Of a stretch of 35,757 nucleotides of DNA, positions 10,374-21,272 are shown one piece after another. Source of the stretch: Mucidula mucida (Eukaryota > Basidiomycota > Agaricomycetes > Agaricales > Physalacriaceae); NCBI GenBank assembly GCA_015501055.1, contig JADNYV010000350.1, positions 1 through 35,757 of the forward strand, read 5' to 3'. Positions within the stretch are counted from its first letter, which is position 1, and each line of letters opens with the position of its first letter. Under the pieces are notes generated by a model, which was not told the DNA's origin, did no database searches, and saw only the letters and a program-made list of their open reading frames with translations. Made by a program: the position numbers and the translations under genes.

Positions 10374-10386
10374 TCACCCCCTCCTT
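10374..10386 (-). promoter_or_regulatory. Polypurine tract of the minus-strand Gypsy element
   Basis: AAGGAGGGGGTGA read on the minus strand, directly abutting the TGTTATAA start of the 3' LTR. It is the plus-strand DNA priming site in Ty3/Gypsy elements and fixes the LTR boundary. Confidence 0.75.
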
Positions 10387-10522
10387 AAGGCGCAAGTTCC
10401 ATTCTGCGCCAGAGTCGCTCCATAAGGGCCACAGAGGGCAGTGTGACGTCTAGGGGTTCAGTATTGGGCGGTGGCATAGGTCAAAATAAATGGGATGGAA
10501 ACTGTGACATAGGAACTTCAAT

Positions 10523-13500
10523 TCAAGCAAGCACAGGTGGCTTTGGCTTGTTCGGGTACTGTTGGTAAAAATCGCGGATAGCTTCGTCGGCATTCTTGGG
10601 ATTGCATGCCGGTTCCCATGTCTGCTCGTGTGTGCCATAACCCTTCCAGTGAACCTTGTATTGAAAACCCCCGCGGTACTTCCGGGAATTAACCACTTTC
10701 TCAACCTCCCATTCCAGTTCAGCTCCTTTCAGCACAGGTGGTGGATGTGTGTGTCGAGATTGCGTCGGAAATTGGGGCTCATGGTAAGGCGTCAACAGGG
10801 CCTCATTGAACACGGGATGGATGCTTTTCCACGTGTGAGGAACCTAGAGCTTGTAAGAGCTCGTCCCAACTTTCTTGATCACTTTGAACGGCCCAAAGTG
10901 TTTGTCATTGAGCTTCTTCATTGGCCGGTCTGTGCTGAGATTTGTCCCTTCCAGCCATACTTTGTTGCCTTCCTTGTACTCTACTGCCTCTGTCCGCTTC
11001 CTATTATAAAACCGTTTCATGTCCTCCTTTGCCATCTTCAATGCTGACCCCACTTTGTCCCATGTTTTCCTCATGCTGTTGGCAAACTCCTGCGCAGTCT
11101 TGTTTCTCGATGCCGTTTTCGGAGCGGTGCCTGTAGGGGTGTCTGCCCATGTCTGCGAAGAACGGAGTGACCTTGGTTGCCGAGTGTACCCGATCATTGT
11201 AAACAAATTTGGCAGAGGGTAACCATTCATGCCAGTCGTTCTGATGATAGTTGATGAATAACCATAAGAAATGTTCTATTTCTTGGTTCAACCGTTCCGT
11301 CTGTCCATTTGCCTGTGGATAATACGCCATTGTAAAGTTTCCTTTGATACCCAGCAGCCGGTACAACTCCTTCATGAAACGCGAGTGGTATTGCGGACCG
11401 CGATCATGTATCATCTGTCATGGCATCCCATGTATGGGAAAAATGCGATCGCGGTAGATGCGGGCCATGCCTTCTGACGTCAGAGTGGTGTGTGTTGGTA
11501 TGATGTGTAACCACTTTGTGAAGTGATCCACAAACATGCTGATCGTGTTGTATCCTCCCAACTTTGGCAACTCCCCAATCATGTCCGTCCCTACTACCTT
11601 CCATGGCTTGTTTGGTACATCAATGGGGTGAAGGGGTGCGGCCGGCTTTATGCGATGTGACTTTGTGGCCTAACATTTTTGACACCCTTCTACGTATTCA
11701 CGGATGTCTCGGCTGATTCCGGGCCACCAATAGGTGCATGTAATCAACTCAAGGGTCTTGTATCGTCCGGGATGCTCTGCAAGCTGTGCATCATGGTGCA
11801 TTCCAATAACTCTTCCCCGCAATTCCTTGTCCTTTGGTATGTAAATATGATCTTTCCACATAATAAGTCCATTTTCCTTCTCTTCCCATCCTTTTTCTTT
11901 GTTTTCTAATGCTTTTTGTATATATCTATCTTTGTTTCCTTTTCTTTGTTTGATCTTGTTAAGTAATTTGTCCTCCGGTGTATCTACTGTATGTAAAGAA
12001 AATTGAATTTGTGAAATAAAAAACTCTGGCTTGAGCAAAACAACGTTTTTTGTTATCTTTTTCCCCCTTCTCAAGGCCTGTCATCCTTAACAAGGCATTA
12101 ACTTTTCCCATTGGCTGGCTGGCTTATGAATCATCTGTATGTCATACTCCGCCAACTCCGTAACCTATCTCGCCTGCCTCCGATTCAATTTCTGTGGCTT
12201 CTGGAAGTACTGAAGGTTTTGATGATCGGTAAAAACCTCCACCATCTCCGTTGCTCCTAGGAGATATTGCCGCCAGTCATCAATCAAGTCCATGATAGCC
12301 ATCATTTCCTTGTCGTAGATCTCGTAGTTGTGTTCAACTTTGTTTAACGCGCGAGATTGAAAAGCCACTGGTCTCCATTTCCCGTCGACAAATTGGGAAA
12401 GAACAGCCCCATTTGCATAGTTTGAGGAGTCCGCCTCGACTCGGACTCCTCGACTCAAAACTTGCCATCATCATGTGGTACAATCAGGACGGGTTCTTCT
12501 GTCATCCTCTGTTTCAACTCCTCAAACGCCTCATGCTATCCCTCTCCCCAAACCCATTTGCCCTTTCTGGTTAGCAATGTCAACGGCTTTGCTACTCCCG
12601 CAAATCCCGGAATAAAACGTTGGTAGAAGTTGCAGAAGCCCAGCAACAACTGTACTTCCTTCTTCTTCGTCGGCTCCCTCCATTCCTTCACTACAGCCAC
12701 TTTTGCCAGATCCATCTTTACTTCTCCTCCTTCAACAATAACTCCCAAGTAATCTACAGTATGTGCCTCAAAACTACATTTCTTGGGTTTTAAATACAAC
12801 TTATTTACTCGTAATATCTCTAATACCTTTCGCACAATGTGTCTGTGCTCTTCCAAAGTGTTCGTAAAGATAAGTATATCGTCTAAGTATACTATAACAT
12901 GTCCTTCATCAATCAACTCCTTCAGAATGTGATTCATGAACGATTGAAAGGTCGCCGGCGAGTTTGTAAGTCCGAAGAACATGACTGAGGGCTCGAACAG
13001 GCCTCGGTTTGTTCTAAACGCCGCTTTCCACTCATCACCTTCTTTGATCCAAATGTTATTGTAACCCCATCGGACATCCATCTTTGTGAAACACTTCGCT
13101 CCCTTCAGCTTGTCGATAAGTTCTTGGATCAACGGTAAGGGGTATTGGTTTTTGATTGTCATGTCGTTCAACTTTTGATAATCCTGTACTGGCCGAAGGC
13201 TTCCATCCTTCTTTTTAACAAAGAAGAAGGGTGATGCCATAGGTGAAATTGATGGCCGTATGCGTCCCGTGTGTATGTTTTCCTCCAAAAACTTGTCTAA
13301 TGCCTTCTGCTCGGATGGACTAAGGGGATAGACCTTGCAGTCAACCGGTTTGGAACCAGGCGTAAGTTCTATTGTGTGGTCCCAGGGTCTTCACTCTGGT
13401 AACTTGTTAAAGTCCGCCTTGCTAAATACATTGGAAAATTCCTCGATGTAAGGTGCAGCAGCAGATGAAGGCTGTTGTGATCTCAGCTTTTCACCGCTTT

Positions 13501-14335
13501 TGCAATAGTTGTCCCAGTCCATCCAAAACAACCGCTCTCCCTCCTCCAGCTTCTCTTCTACATCTTCTCCCTCATCTTCTGGCAAGTCATACTCGGGTAG
13601 ATAACCGCAATGGTCTGGGCATCAATCAAAAGTCAATGTGGATTCCGTCCAGTTGATCGTGGGGTTGTGATATCGTAACCAATCTAGTCCCAAAAAGATA
13701 CTTGTTTTGCCAAGATTGGTGACGGCCAACTTGATCTTTTCGGCGTGATCACCGATCTTCATCCGGACCTCCACAAAGCCTTCGATTGCTCCTCCCTTGT
13801 TTAGGGTTCTATCCGCATTATAGACAGGAAGCTTGACCGGTAACTCCTTGATCGGGAGTCCGTTCTTCTCGACGAATTCTTTATTGACGCAAAAACCCGT
13901 TGCTCCGCTGTCAAAAAGGGCACTTGTTTCCCATTCAGAGCCTGTGTGTATGCTCTCTATGGTTACTCGGAGTTTCATGTCCTGCCCCTTTGTTGCCCGG
14001 ATATACTTCCTCGACTTTTTCAACTCTGTTACAACTTCCACCGCAGGTTCCTTCGTTAACGCTCTGATCGCCATCACCTTCTCTTCCATCGCTTCTCTCT
14101 CTCTCCGCTCCGGCATTCATGCTCTCAAAATTCCCACTGCTCTCGGCACTTCATCCTCTCTTAGCCTTTGTGCTACCCACTCAGGCGTGTTTGGTTCGTA
14201 TCTTTCTTTCGCAGGTTTTGGTGGTAAAATCATCGATGATATTTTAGATGCCTTAGTACCAGTACTATAAATAGATTCTGCATCTGACAATTCTTCCCTT
14301 GGCAACTGCTCCGGCAGGACTGCGTCTACTGCGGG
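10523..14335 (-). pseudogene. Ty3/Gypsy pol: protease, RT, RNase H, integrase, chromodomain (decayed)
   Basis: Decayed polyprotein of a chromovirus-type Ty3/Gypsy element. Domains on the minus strand: aspartic protease around 13920 (ALFDSGATG); RT 13390-12540 (FFVKKKDGSLRPVQDYQKLN, catalytic YLDD at about 12890); RNase H 12460-12165 (VEADSSNYANGAVLSQF, EIYDKEMMAI, TDHQNLQYF); integrase zinc domain about 11800-11670 (HPGRYKTLEL...CQKC); integrase core with DRGPQY near 11400 and QTERLNQEIE near 11300; GPF-type module near 10880; chromodomain 10730-10560 (YKVHWKGYGTHEQTWEP). In-frame stops lie at 14119-14117, 13624-13622, 13393-13391, 12538-12536, 12167-12165, 11672-11670, 11420-11418 and 10846-10844. 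Frame changes occur near 14335, 12450, 12100 and 11140. Almost the whole coding length is kept, so decay is by point mutation rather than deletion. Confidence 0.9.
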
Positions 14336-15248
14336 AGCTTCGCAAAACCCAACTCTTCGGCCAACTTCTTCTTCTCCTCGTCATTCATTTTGGTCCATAG
14401 ACCCCGAAACTCTGGGGTCGACCCTTCTTAGGACAGAACCTGCTGACATGGCCGAGTTTGCCACAGCTGAAGCAAAGTCCTCTTCGACGTGCGTTGTCGA
14501 TGTCCATTGGCCTGCCGCCTCCTCCATAGGTAATGCCGGTGGCATCTTGTCGCGTAATTGGCGTCGGGGGTGGGTTCGTAGGATTGGCTCTTGATGTAGC
14601 CGCCTGCAGAGCTTGGGGCCGGGACTGCATGCCGGACCTCTTGCTTGCCGTTCACCTTCTCCACAGTTGATCAATCTGAATGATCTGTGCCTTCCAATCC
14701 TTGTACTTGTCCGGCAACCCGTCTCGGCTGCCATAGATCTGATCAATGATCTTCTTGTTGATGTTGGTCTCGAGAAGTCGCACTACATATGTGTCATCCT
14801 TTGAATATTCTGCCTGAGTGAGCAGAACCTTGAACTTCTGGAAGAAATCTTGAGCGGTGTCTTGCCCCTGGCGCAACTGCTCGATCTGGTCTTGCGCGTC
14901 TCGCGCGAGATTGGAATCCACAAATTGCTCCTTCAAATGCTCCTTGAACTCCGTCCAAGAGACTGTCCATTCCTCTTCTTCCTCGTCAAAGTTCTGATCC
15001 GTGTAGTTCTGGACCCATGCATTGACATGATCTCCTCGGATGTAGGAGAGAACAACATTGATCCTTTCGAAGTCAGATGTGAGGTTGTTCTTCTTGTCAC
15101 GGATATATGTAAACATTGATTGCCATCAGCTCTTGTACTTGGCCTTGTCCCCGTTGTAGTCATAAGGCTTGTTCACAAGGGATTGTCCTTTGGGCTCGAC
15201 ATTGGTGTGATGAGCGTGATAAACGGGCTCAGGTGCTTCGTTGGACAT
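14336..15248 (-). pseudogene. Ty3/Gypsy gag with CCHC knuckle (decayed)
   Basis: Capsid/nucleocapsid region of the same element. The ATG at 15248 starts a frame with MSNEAPEPVYHAHH. An in-frame TGA at 15128-15126 replaces what is expected to be Trp (KS-stop-WQSMFTYI). The capsid homology follows (WVQNYTDQNFDEEEEEWTVS, QIEQLRQGQDTAQDFFQKFK), then a frame change near 14650, then a CCHC knuckle CFSCGKLGHVSRFCPK near 14460-14413. A further frame change near 14390 leads into KMNDEEKKKLAEELGF, whose frame runs to a TAG at 14328-14326; the pol frame already overlaps it. It lies downstream of the 5' LTR on the minus strand. Confidence 0.85.
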
Positions 15249-15835
15249 GGTGAATTGGGGTGATGAGATCAGAGAGTGAAAGGGTGAAAGTGGGATATGG
15301 GTGATGCGGATTTGGATGAAACGGGTGAGGGAATAGAGGTTTGGATGAATAAGGGGGAATTGCCTAGATCTGAAATAGAATCCAGGACTTGATAGGGTGG
15401 GGAATGATGATGTGTATCGTAAGGTAAGTAAAGTAGGTAAGTATTGTAACTGTTTACGCTATTTTACTGACTACTGACTATGTATCTACGGAGCCCAAGA
15501 GCTCGTCACAAGTTTGCAATTGCCCAGCTGACGTCCCTCTGGTGTGAGGTAAGCCAAAGTTTTCCTGGGAACGGGGGTTGACCCGTAAACAGCGCCCACT
15601 GAAGTGCAACTGCCAAAAGTTTGTTCTCGTGAGAGCGGCTACTTCCAGCACCCGAGGCAGTTATCTCTAACTGTTAGCCGCCGCTACTGGAACCAATATA
15701 CATGTATGCCGATGTGCGCTGGAATTAGGAATCTGTCGATCTGTAAACAGGAAAGGATGTGCGATGATCAAACAGTGAAGTGCTGATTGACGATCAGGGA
15801 TGTGTGGTAGGTGGTAGAAAGTAGTTCTGATCTTC
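15249..15835 (-). other. 5' leader of the minus-strand Gypsy element
   Basis: Untranslated region between the 5' LTR end (15836) and the gag ATG (15248). I could not identify a convincing tRNA-complementary primer binding site next to the LTR. No coding content. Confidence 0.6.
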
Positions 15836-16363
15836 TGTTAGCAACTGACTATAGCCACAAGACTAAACCACATACCACAACAAGAACTAAGGGAGAAAGT
15901 GTTTGTGTTCGTAAGACTAGGCTAGGCCAGATGTATAAATGAGATCGGAACTAAAGTACAATGATACTATGCTACTGCTTATATACTAGTAAGTCTGTGT
16001 TTGGGACTCCTTGTCCATACATGTTTCCGCTAGGGATGCTTCACGCCCTTGACCCAGTATTGTATGCTATTAGCCCTTGAAACCATTAAATACGAGTGAT
16101 AACTGCATATAAGTAATAATACTGAAACAGCCATGTGTGCTACGAGTGTCGGTGGTGTGTATACAATAGGAAGTCCATGAGGTATTGGCATGCATAATGT
16201 CATCCATGTGTTTGGCGTGTGTTTGACATGAGTACAGCTTTGGTAATGAAAAGAAGTGTGATTGGTGACGAAACGGATGATGAAACAGTCCGTTGGTTGA
16301 TAAGACAAGCCCCCGATAAGATATGATAAGATTGAAAATGTGAAAATATGGTGATTCATAACA
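15836..16363 (-). repeat. 5' LTR of the minus-strand Ty3/Gypsy element
   Basis: 528 bp, the partner of 9847-10373. On the minus strand it begins TGTTATGAATCACC and ends GTTGCTAACA, a regular TG...CA. The two LTRs carry many substitutions relative to each other, so the insertion is old. The 5-bp flanks outside the element (ACCAG left, GCTAC right) do not match, so no target-site duplication supports a simple insertion. Confidence 0.9.
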
Positions 16364-17367
16364 GCTACAGCCTTTGGGACAAGATAATCTCCAACTGAGG
16401 CTCTCAGTTTGCCAGCAAGGTTATGCAGGCTATCCACGCTAAGCTTGGCATCACCTCTGCGCTTAGTATGGCTTATCATCCCCAGACAAACAGCAAAATC
16501 AAGTGCTACAACCAGGAACTTAAGCAGTACCTATGCATCTTTTGCAACTACCAACAAGATGATTGGGTCAAGCACCTGCCGTACGCCAAATTCTCCCATA
16601 ATACCTATGTTCTCTCTGCCACAGACAAATCCCCCTTCAAAATCCTTCACAGGTATTAGTTGTGCTTCTTTCCCCCACTAAACCCCACATTCAATATTTT
16701 CTCCGTTGAGGAACAACTCACTAATCTTTAGCACCTGCACAATAAGGTTCAAATGAGCCTCACTACAGCGGCAGAAGTAATAAAAAGGAACAACAAAGAT
16801 GGCACAGAGAAGGGCATTATGTTCAAGATTGGAGACAAGATGCTATTAGATGGCAAGAATTTAAAAACGACACGACCCAAAGCTAAGCTTTCTGATAAGT
16901 GATATAAGCCATTCAAGATCATTGATGTACTTGGCTCAGTAACCTATTGCCTTAAGTTACTACCAAAGTGGCACATTCCCCCAGTCTTCCACACATTCCT
17001 ACTTGCCCCGTACATTGAGACCCCTGCTCACAATCCTAACTTCCTGGGAGTACCCCCAAACCTACTGGATGCTGATGAGGAGTACGACATGGAGGAGATC
17101 CTTAACTTATGGCTGACTTGTAATAAGCGGGGCGTGGAGTACCTGGTGAAGTGGTTGGACTATTCAAGCTCTGAGAATATGTGGGAGCTGGTGTTGAGAC
17201 TGACAAAAGTTTTAGATAAGATAGCTGACTTTCATAAGGCACACCCAAAGGTGTACAAAAAGCCACTCTCTTGTCTACAAGGCCTCGGTATCTCGATTGG
17301 AGATATCTGGGCAGGGACTTCTGCGCTTCAGGCGCAAGTGCAGCCTAAAAAGGGGGTATTATCATGA
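16364..17367 (+). pseudogene. 3' end of a plus-strand chromodomain Ty3/Gypsy pol (decayed)
   Basis: Integrase core C-terminal part to chromodomain of a second Gypsy element. It starts mid-domain (YSLWDKIISN, then a TGA where Arg of DRG/NRG is expected, then GSQFASKVMQAIHAKLGI). AYHPQTNSKIKCYNQELKQY retains the fold, but the usual GQTER or GKTER around the catalytic Glu is degraded. Next come HLPYAKFSHNTYV, FKIGDKMLLDGKNL, the GPY/F-like stretch (KPFKII..GSVTYCLKL) and a chromodomain at about 17090-17260 (MEEILN...EYLVKWLDYSSSENMWE). Stops and frameshifts occur throughout. The frame ends GVLS next to a purine tract (about 17347-17356) and the LTR. Confidence 0.85.
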
Positions 17368-17696
17368 ATTGCCTCTATTCTGTTGCCCCCATCTCGGTCC
17401 ACCTTGTCATTGCATCAACACCACACTCTTCCATCAACACCACACTCTTCTATCATCACATATCACACGCTCCGGGTCCGGTCCGCACTGCCTTAGCCCA
17501 AGCCTGATCCAGGTATAGCCTATCAGCATAGCCTGTCACCTGTCCATCACCCCATGACGCAATCCACACTGCCTCTTGTTTAACTTTAAGTCATTCTATT
17601 GTTTACACAGCCACAGACTCTTTATATATATACACTGCCTTTCTAGGTAGATTCCTCAGTTTGTCAACTTGGTCTCTACACTGTTTTGGTAGCTCC
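17360..17696 (+). repeat. 3' LTR of the plus-strand Ty3/Gypsy element (at least this extent)
   Basis: It begins TATCATGAATTGCC right after a purine tract that closes the pol frame. Similarity to the truncated copy at 9174-9491 defines 17360-17696. The LTR probably continues to around 17850, but the partner is cut, so the end cannot be set. A TATATATATA run near 17626 lies where a core promoter would be expected. Confidence 0.75.
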
Positions 17697-18685
17697 CTGC
17701 ACTGTATTGAGCCTGATCTGCTCCTACCTCACCCTATTATCATCTTTGCCTCCTGTCTCCATTGTTCTTCCGTCTTTGTGCAACTTGGGTGGTTGTTTGG
17801 TTTACGCCGGACTCTGTCCTTGACATCAACTGGAAGTATCCATTCCCTCCATCTAGACACAGCCACATAAGATATGTGCCACATTTTTGCATTAGAGCAC
17901 CCCCATATCCTATCTTAGAACCCATTGATTACTTACTATCAATTCTGGGTATATTTAATGGCAATTTTTTACCCCCACTTATTTGGGCAGACCTTAGTTG
18001 GTCTGCTTTTTGATCATATAATCTAACCTAATCAAGAACCTTACCCGCACCCTAGAGGAGCTTTATTCATTTGGGATATACTTTAATCATATGATTATAC
18101 CTACCTATATAATTTTGGCAGGTGCCCCAAAACTAATTAATGGCTCTACAAGTGGTCTTCAGTTAGAGTAATTAATGTGGTACCTTTCCCTGCTGTGTCA
18201 GGTCTGAATTAGTTATGGGTACAGTGTCATCCTATATGTCTTCATAACTACTATATTGAAAGTCTAAAGATAGTGTTTTTTTACGGCAAATTAAAGTAAT
18301 GGGCTCTTTATGCAGGTTGTTGTTCTTTTCAGCTTTTTCTATGGCATGAATGTTGCCTAAAGATTGCAAAAAGACTTCAAAGTCCTAAAAAAGAAAGACC
18401 TATTCTCCTGAACCTTTGCTTCTCTGTTTAGCAAGGAGCCAATAAATGCAGGGCCTAAGAAACAAGTATGTTAGAATCAATTAGAAACACACTTACATGT
18501 ATTTTGATTTATGAACAAATCTCCTTCATAGTTGATTTATGATTTATGCAAACATACAGTCAAAACAATACAGTACTACAACAGAACAGGAATCATGTTT
18601 TGCTCATTAGCCTCAGGATCTAATGACCAATACCTTCATCCCTAGCTAAGTCTGCTGGTTGAGCTTCTAGACATCAAAACTCAAT
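17697..18685. other. AT-rich stretch without recognised genes
   Basis: The first 150 bp may be the rest of the LTR. The remainder is AT-rich with short frames only, and no protein motif is recognised on either strand. It borders the 3' end of RLI1 and marks the edge of the repeat domain. Confidence 0.5.
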
Positions 18686-20993
18686 TTAATCTTCTAAGAA
18701 GAAATAGTTTCCAGCAGCTAAAACAAGATCATTAGAGAATAGCCAGCAATGTATGACTAAAGCACAAACTCTTTTGCTCGCGATCCTTGACACTGTTTAG
18801 CTTGTTCACACGGGGGCGGTAGTTGGTCGGATCTCGACGGAATGTAATTTCAAGTGATGCCAAAAACCGGTTCATGCCTGACAAGAGCGTTTGAGGTCTA
18901 CAGACATGTAAGCTTCACAGGAAATGTGCGGAGGCTACGACAACATACGGTGTAGCCGTGGCCGAGATGGCAGGCTGTCCTTCAAAAACGATGACCCGGT
19001 CTGCCAGGTAAGTAGCCATGATGAAATCGTGCTCAATGACGAAGGCGGTCTTTTTGGCGTGTAAGATAAACCTGCGAACGATGAGTCCAGTGATTCGACG
19101 ACAGCAGCCCGCAATTACCGCTTGATAACTTTACTCGCGATGATACGCTGCTCGGAGTCCAAAAAGGAGCTCGGTTCGTCGAGTAGATACACGGACACGT
19201 TCGGCATTCCTGTAATCATTCAAAGGAGATGTGCAAACGAAACGAGAGTCACTAACCCAAAGCCAGAACGATAGCAACCCGTTGCAGCTCTCCACCAGAA
19301 AGTGTCTTCACTTCCTGATCCATGATGTTCTCGAGACTCATCGGCTTTAGCACGTCAGTTTGGAATTGTGGATGCATGAATGCCTGTTTGATCCGCTTCA
19401 GCAAGAGCATTCGCACGGTCCCAGGAAATTTCGGCGATATTGTCTGAGGCTTGAGTGACACCGACATGGTCAACTTGTCAGTCTCGATATCGGGTGTGTC
19501 GCCAGCTAGTAAGCGGACGAAAGTCGTCTTTCCTGTACCGTTCTCCCCGAGCATGACGATGATTTCAGAGTCGGTAAAGTCACCGGGCTCCACAGTGAGC
19601 TTGAACTTGCCAAGGGTTTTGGTCATCGCTGGATAATGATAATGGCGAGTTTTGTCGACCATGACTTCCTCGGCTGTCTCTACCATTTTAAACGACAGAG
19701 ATTCCTGGCGGAACCGCAGATTCTCGGTAGGAATGAAGCCGTCCAGGAAGATATTGATTCCTAGACTCATGATTAGTGTTGTTGACGTGGGGCGAAAAAG
19801 ATCAGCAAACCTTCCCGCACGGAAGAAGGCATAGTCACAACGCCGTACATGGATGGTTTCCCGTATAAGCAACATATGAAGTCTGACAGGTAATCAAGGA
19901 CTGAGAGATCGTGCTCAACAGCCACAACGTAGCAAGACGGCGTGAGCAAGGACCGGATGACCTCTGCTGCTTTCAAGCGCTGTCTGATGTCAAGATAACT
20001 GGATGGCTCGTCGAACATGTAACTATAATAACGTTAAACAAGATAATCAATCACTGAACTGAACACGTACACATCGGCGCGTTGTATACACGACATCGCA
20101 ATCGCGAATCGTTGGAGTTCACCGCCAGAAAGCTGACTAACGTCACGGTCAAGGACCTTGTTCAACTCGAGCTCGTCGCACATCAGCTGCTTGTTGTCGA
20201 GCTCGAGTTTGGAATCTAGCATTTGAGACACGGACATCGAGCCCTTGATCGCTTTAGGAATGTGGTCGACATATTGGGGTTTGATCAGGGCCTTCAAGTT
20301 GTCTTCCAGCACCTTGGTGAAGTAATTTTGAAGCTCGGAACCGCGGAAATATTTGAGGATTTCTTGCCAGTCTGGAGGATCCTAGCAATGACGCGCCAAA
20401 TGAATCACTTGAAAGTGGACAAGGAAGAAGGAGGACGCACATCGTATCGCCCAAGATTGGGCTTCAGTTTTCCGGCCAAAATCTTTAACGCGGTACTCTT
20501 CCCGATACCGTTCGTCCCCACTAGCCCAAGAACCTGACCAGGCCGTGGCGTTGGAAGTCGGTGCAATTTAAAGGCATTAGCAGTGTATCGATGGGTGACT
20601 TCAGACTCCAGATTCGTTGGTAAGTTGATGATGGCAATGGCCTCGAAGGGACATCTATGGCAAGTCAGACTGATGGATAGGTGGATTGCAAAGCGACGCA
20701 CTTTTTGACACAGATACCACAGCCGATACATAGAAATTCGGATATGAATGCGATTTTATCTGAGGGCTTGACCTCTATACAGAGTTTTCCTGGGAGCGTC
20801 GCGGATGAGGATATGGACGACTTGCAGCGATACAGGCGTACCCATTCGTACAACAGGACATGACTGGCTGACGGTCAGAAGAAAAAGAATAGATGTGTGC
20901 GCGCAGGCGTACTTTTTTACATTCTTGTGCGCATCGTTTTGGCTTGCAGCGATTTGCGTCTACAATCGCGATTCGAGTGATTTTATCTGCCAT
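18686..20993 (-). CDS. RLI1: ABC protein RLI1/ABCE1, ribosome recycling factor
   Basis: Soluble ABC ATPase with two Fe-S clusters that splits ribosomes after termination and supports initiation. The eleven exons on the minus strand are 20993-20913, 20863-20842, 20789-20702, 20654-20441, 20381-20071, 20022-19811, 19760-19257, 19209-19119, 19071-18949, 18897-18770 and 18717-18686. They total 1806 nt and 601 aa, the usual family length. Visible motifs: the N-terminal Cys cluster ([18 protein letters not shown]) and [11 protein letters not shown]; Walker [10 protein letters not shown] and signature [11 protein letters not shown] in NBD1 with Walker [11 protein letters not shown]; hinge [10 protein letters not shown]; Walker [21 protein letters not shown] and [10 protein letters not shown] in NBD2; C-terminal GNYFFLED. 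Exon 2 is only 22 nt yet encodes part of the first Fe-S site. It diverges from HTS1 across 279 bp. Confidence 0.97.
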
Positions 20994-21272
20994 TTTCTGG
21001 AATCCGATGCAATCTAGGTATAGTGAGACGAAGAGTTGGACGGCACCGAATATGGATGTGGCTATGCTCTACCGGACCAATCAGACACGCTGCAAAAAAC
21101 AACTTGTTCTCACTGGCTGAACAGAAGTTAGTTACAACAGCGACGCTGAACGTCTATAACGGTCCTAAGTATTTCCCAATGTCGAGTATAACACTAGTGA
21201 GACGGTCAGGAAGACCAAGACTAGGTACACGAGAACTAATTCCAAACTGGGAAATACATTCGCGTCACATCC
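20994..21272. promoter_or_regulatory. Shared divergent promoter of RLI1 and HTS1
   Basis: 279 bp separate the two start codons, so both promoters and 5' UTRs must share this segment. No TATA box is obvious. Both genes act in translation, which makes co-regulation plausible but unproven. Confidence 0.6.

Noticed and set aside
10523..15248. In-frame TGA/TAG codons as programmed readthrough or recoding sites in the Gypsy element
   Set aside because: There are nine of them plus several frameshifts, all at expected Trp or Gln positions, so mutation decay is far more likely than recoding.
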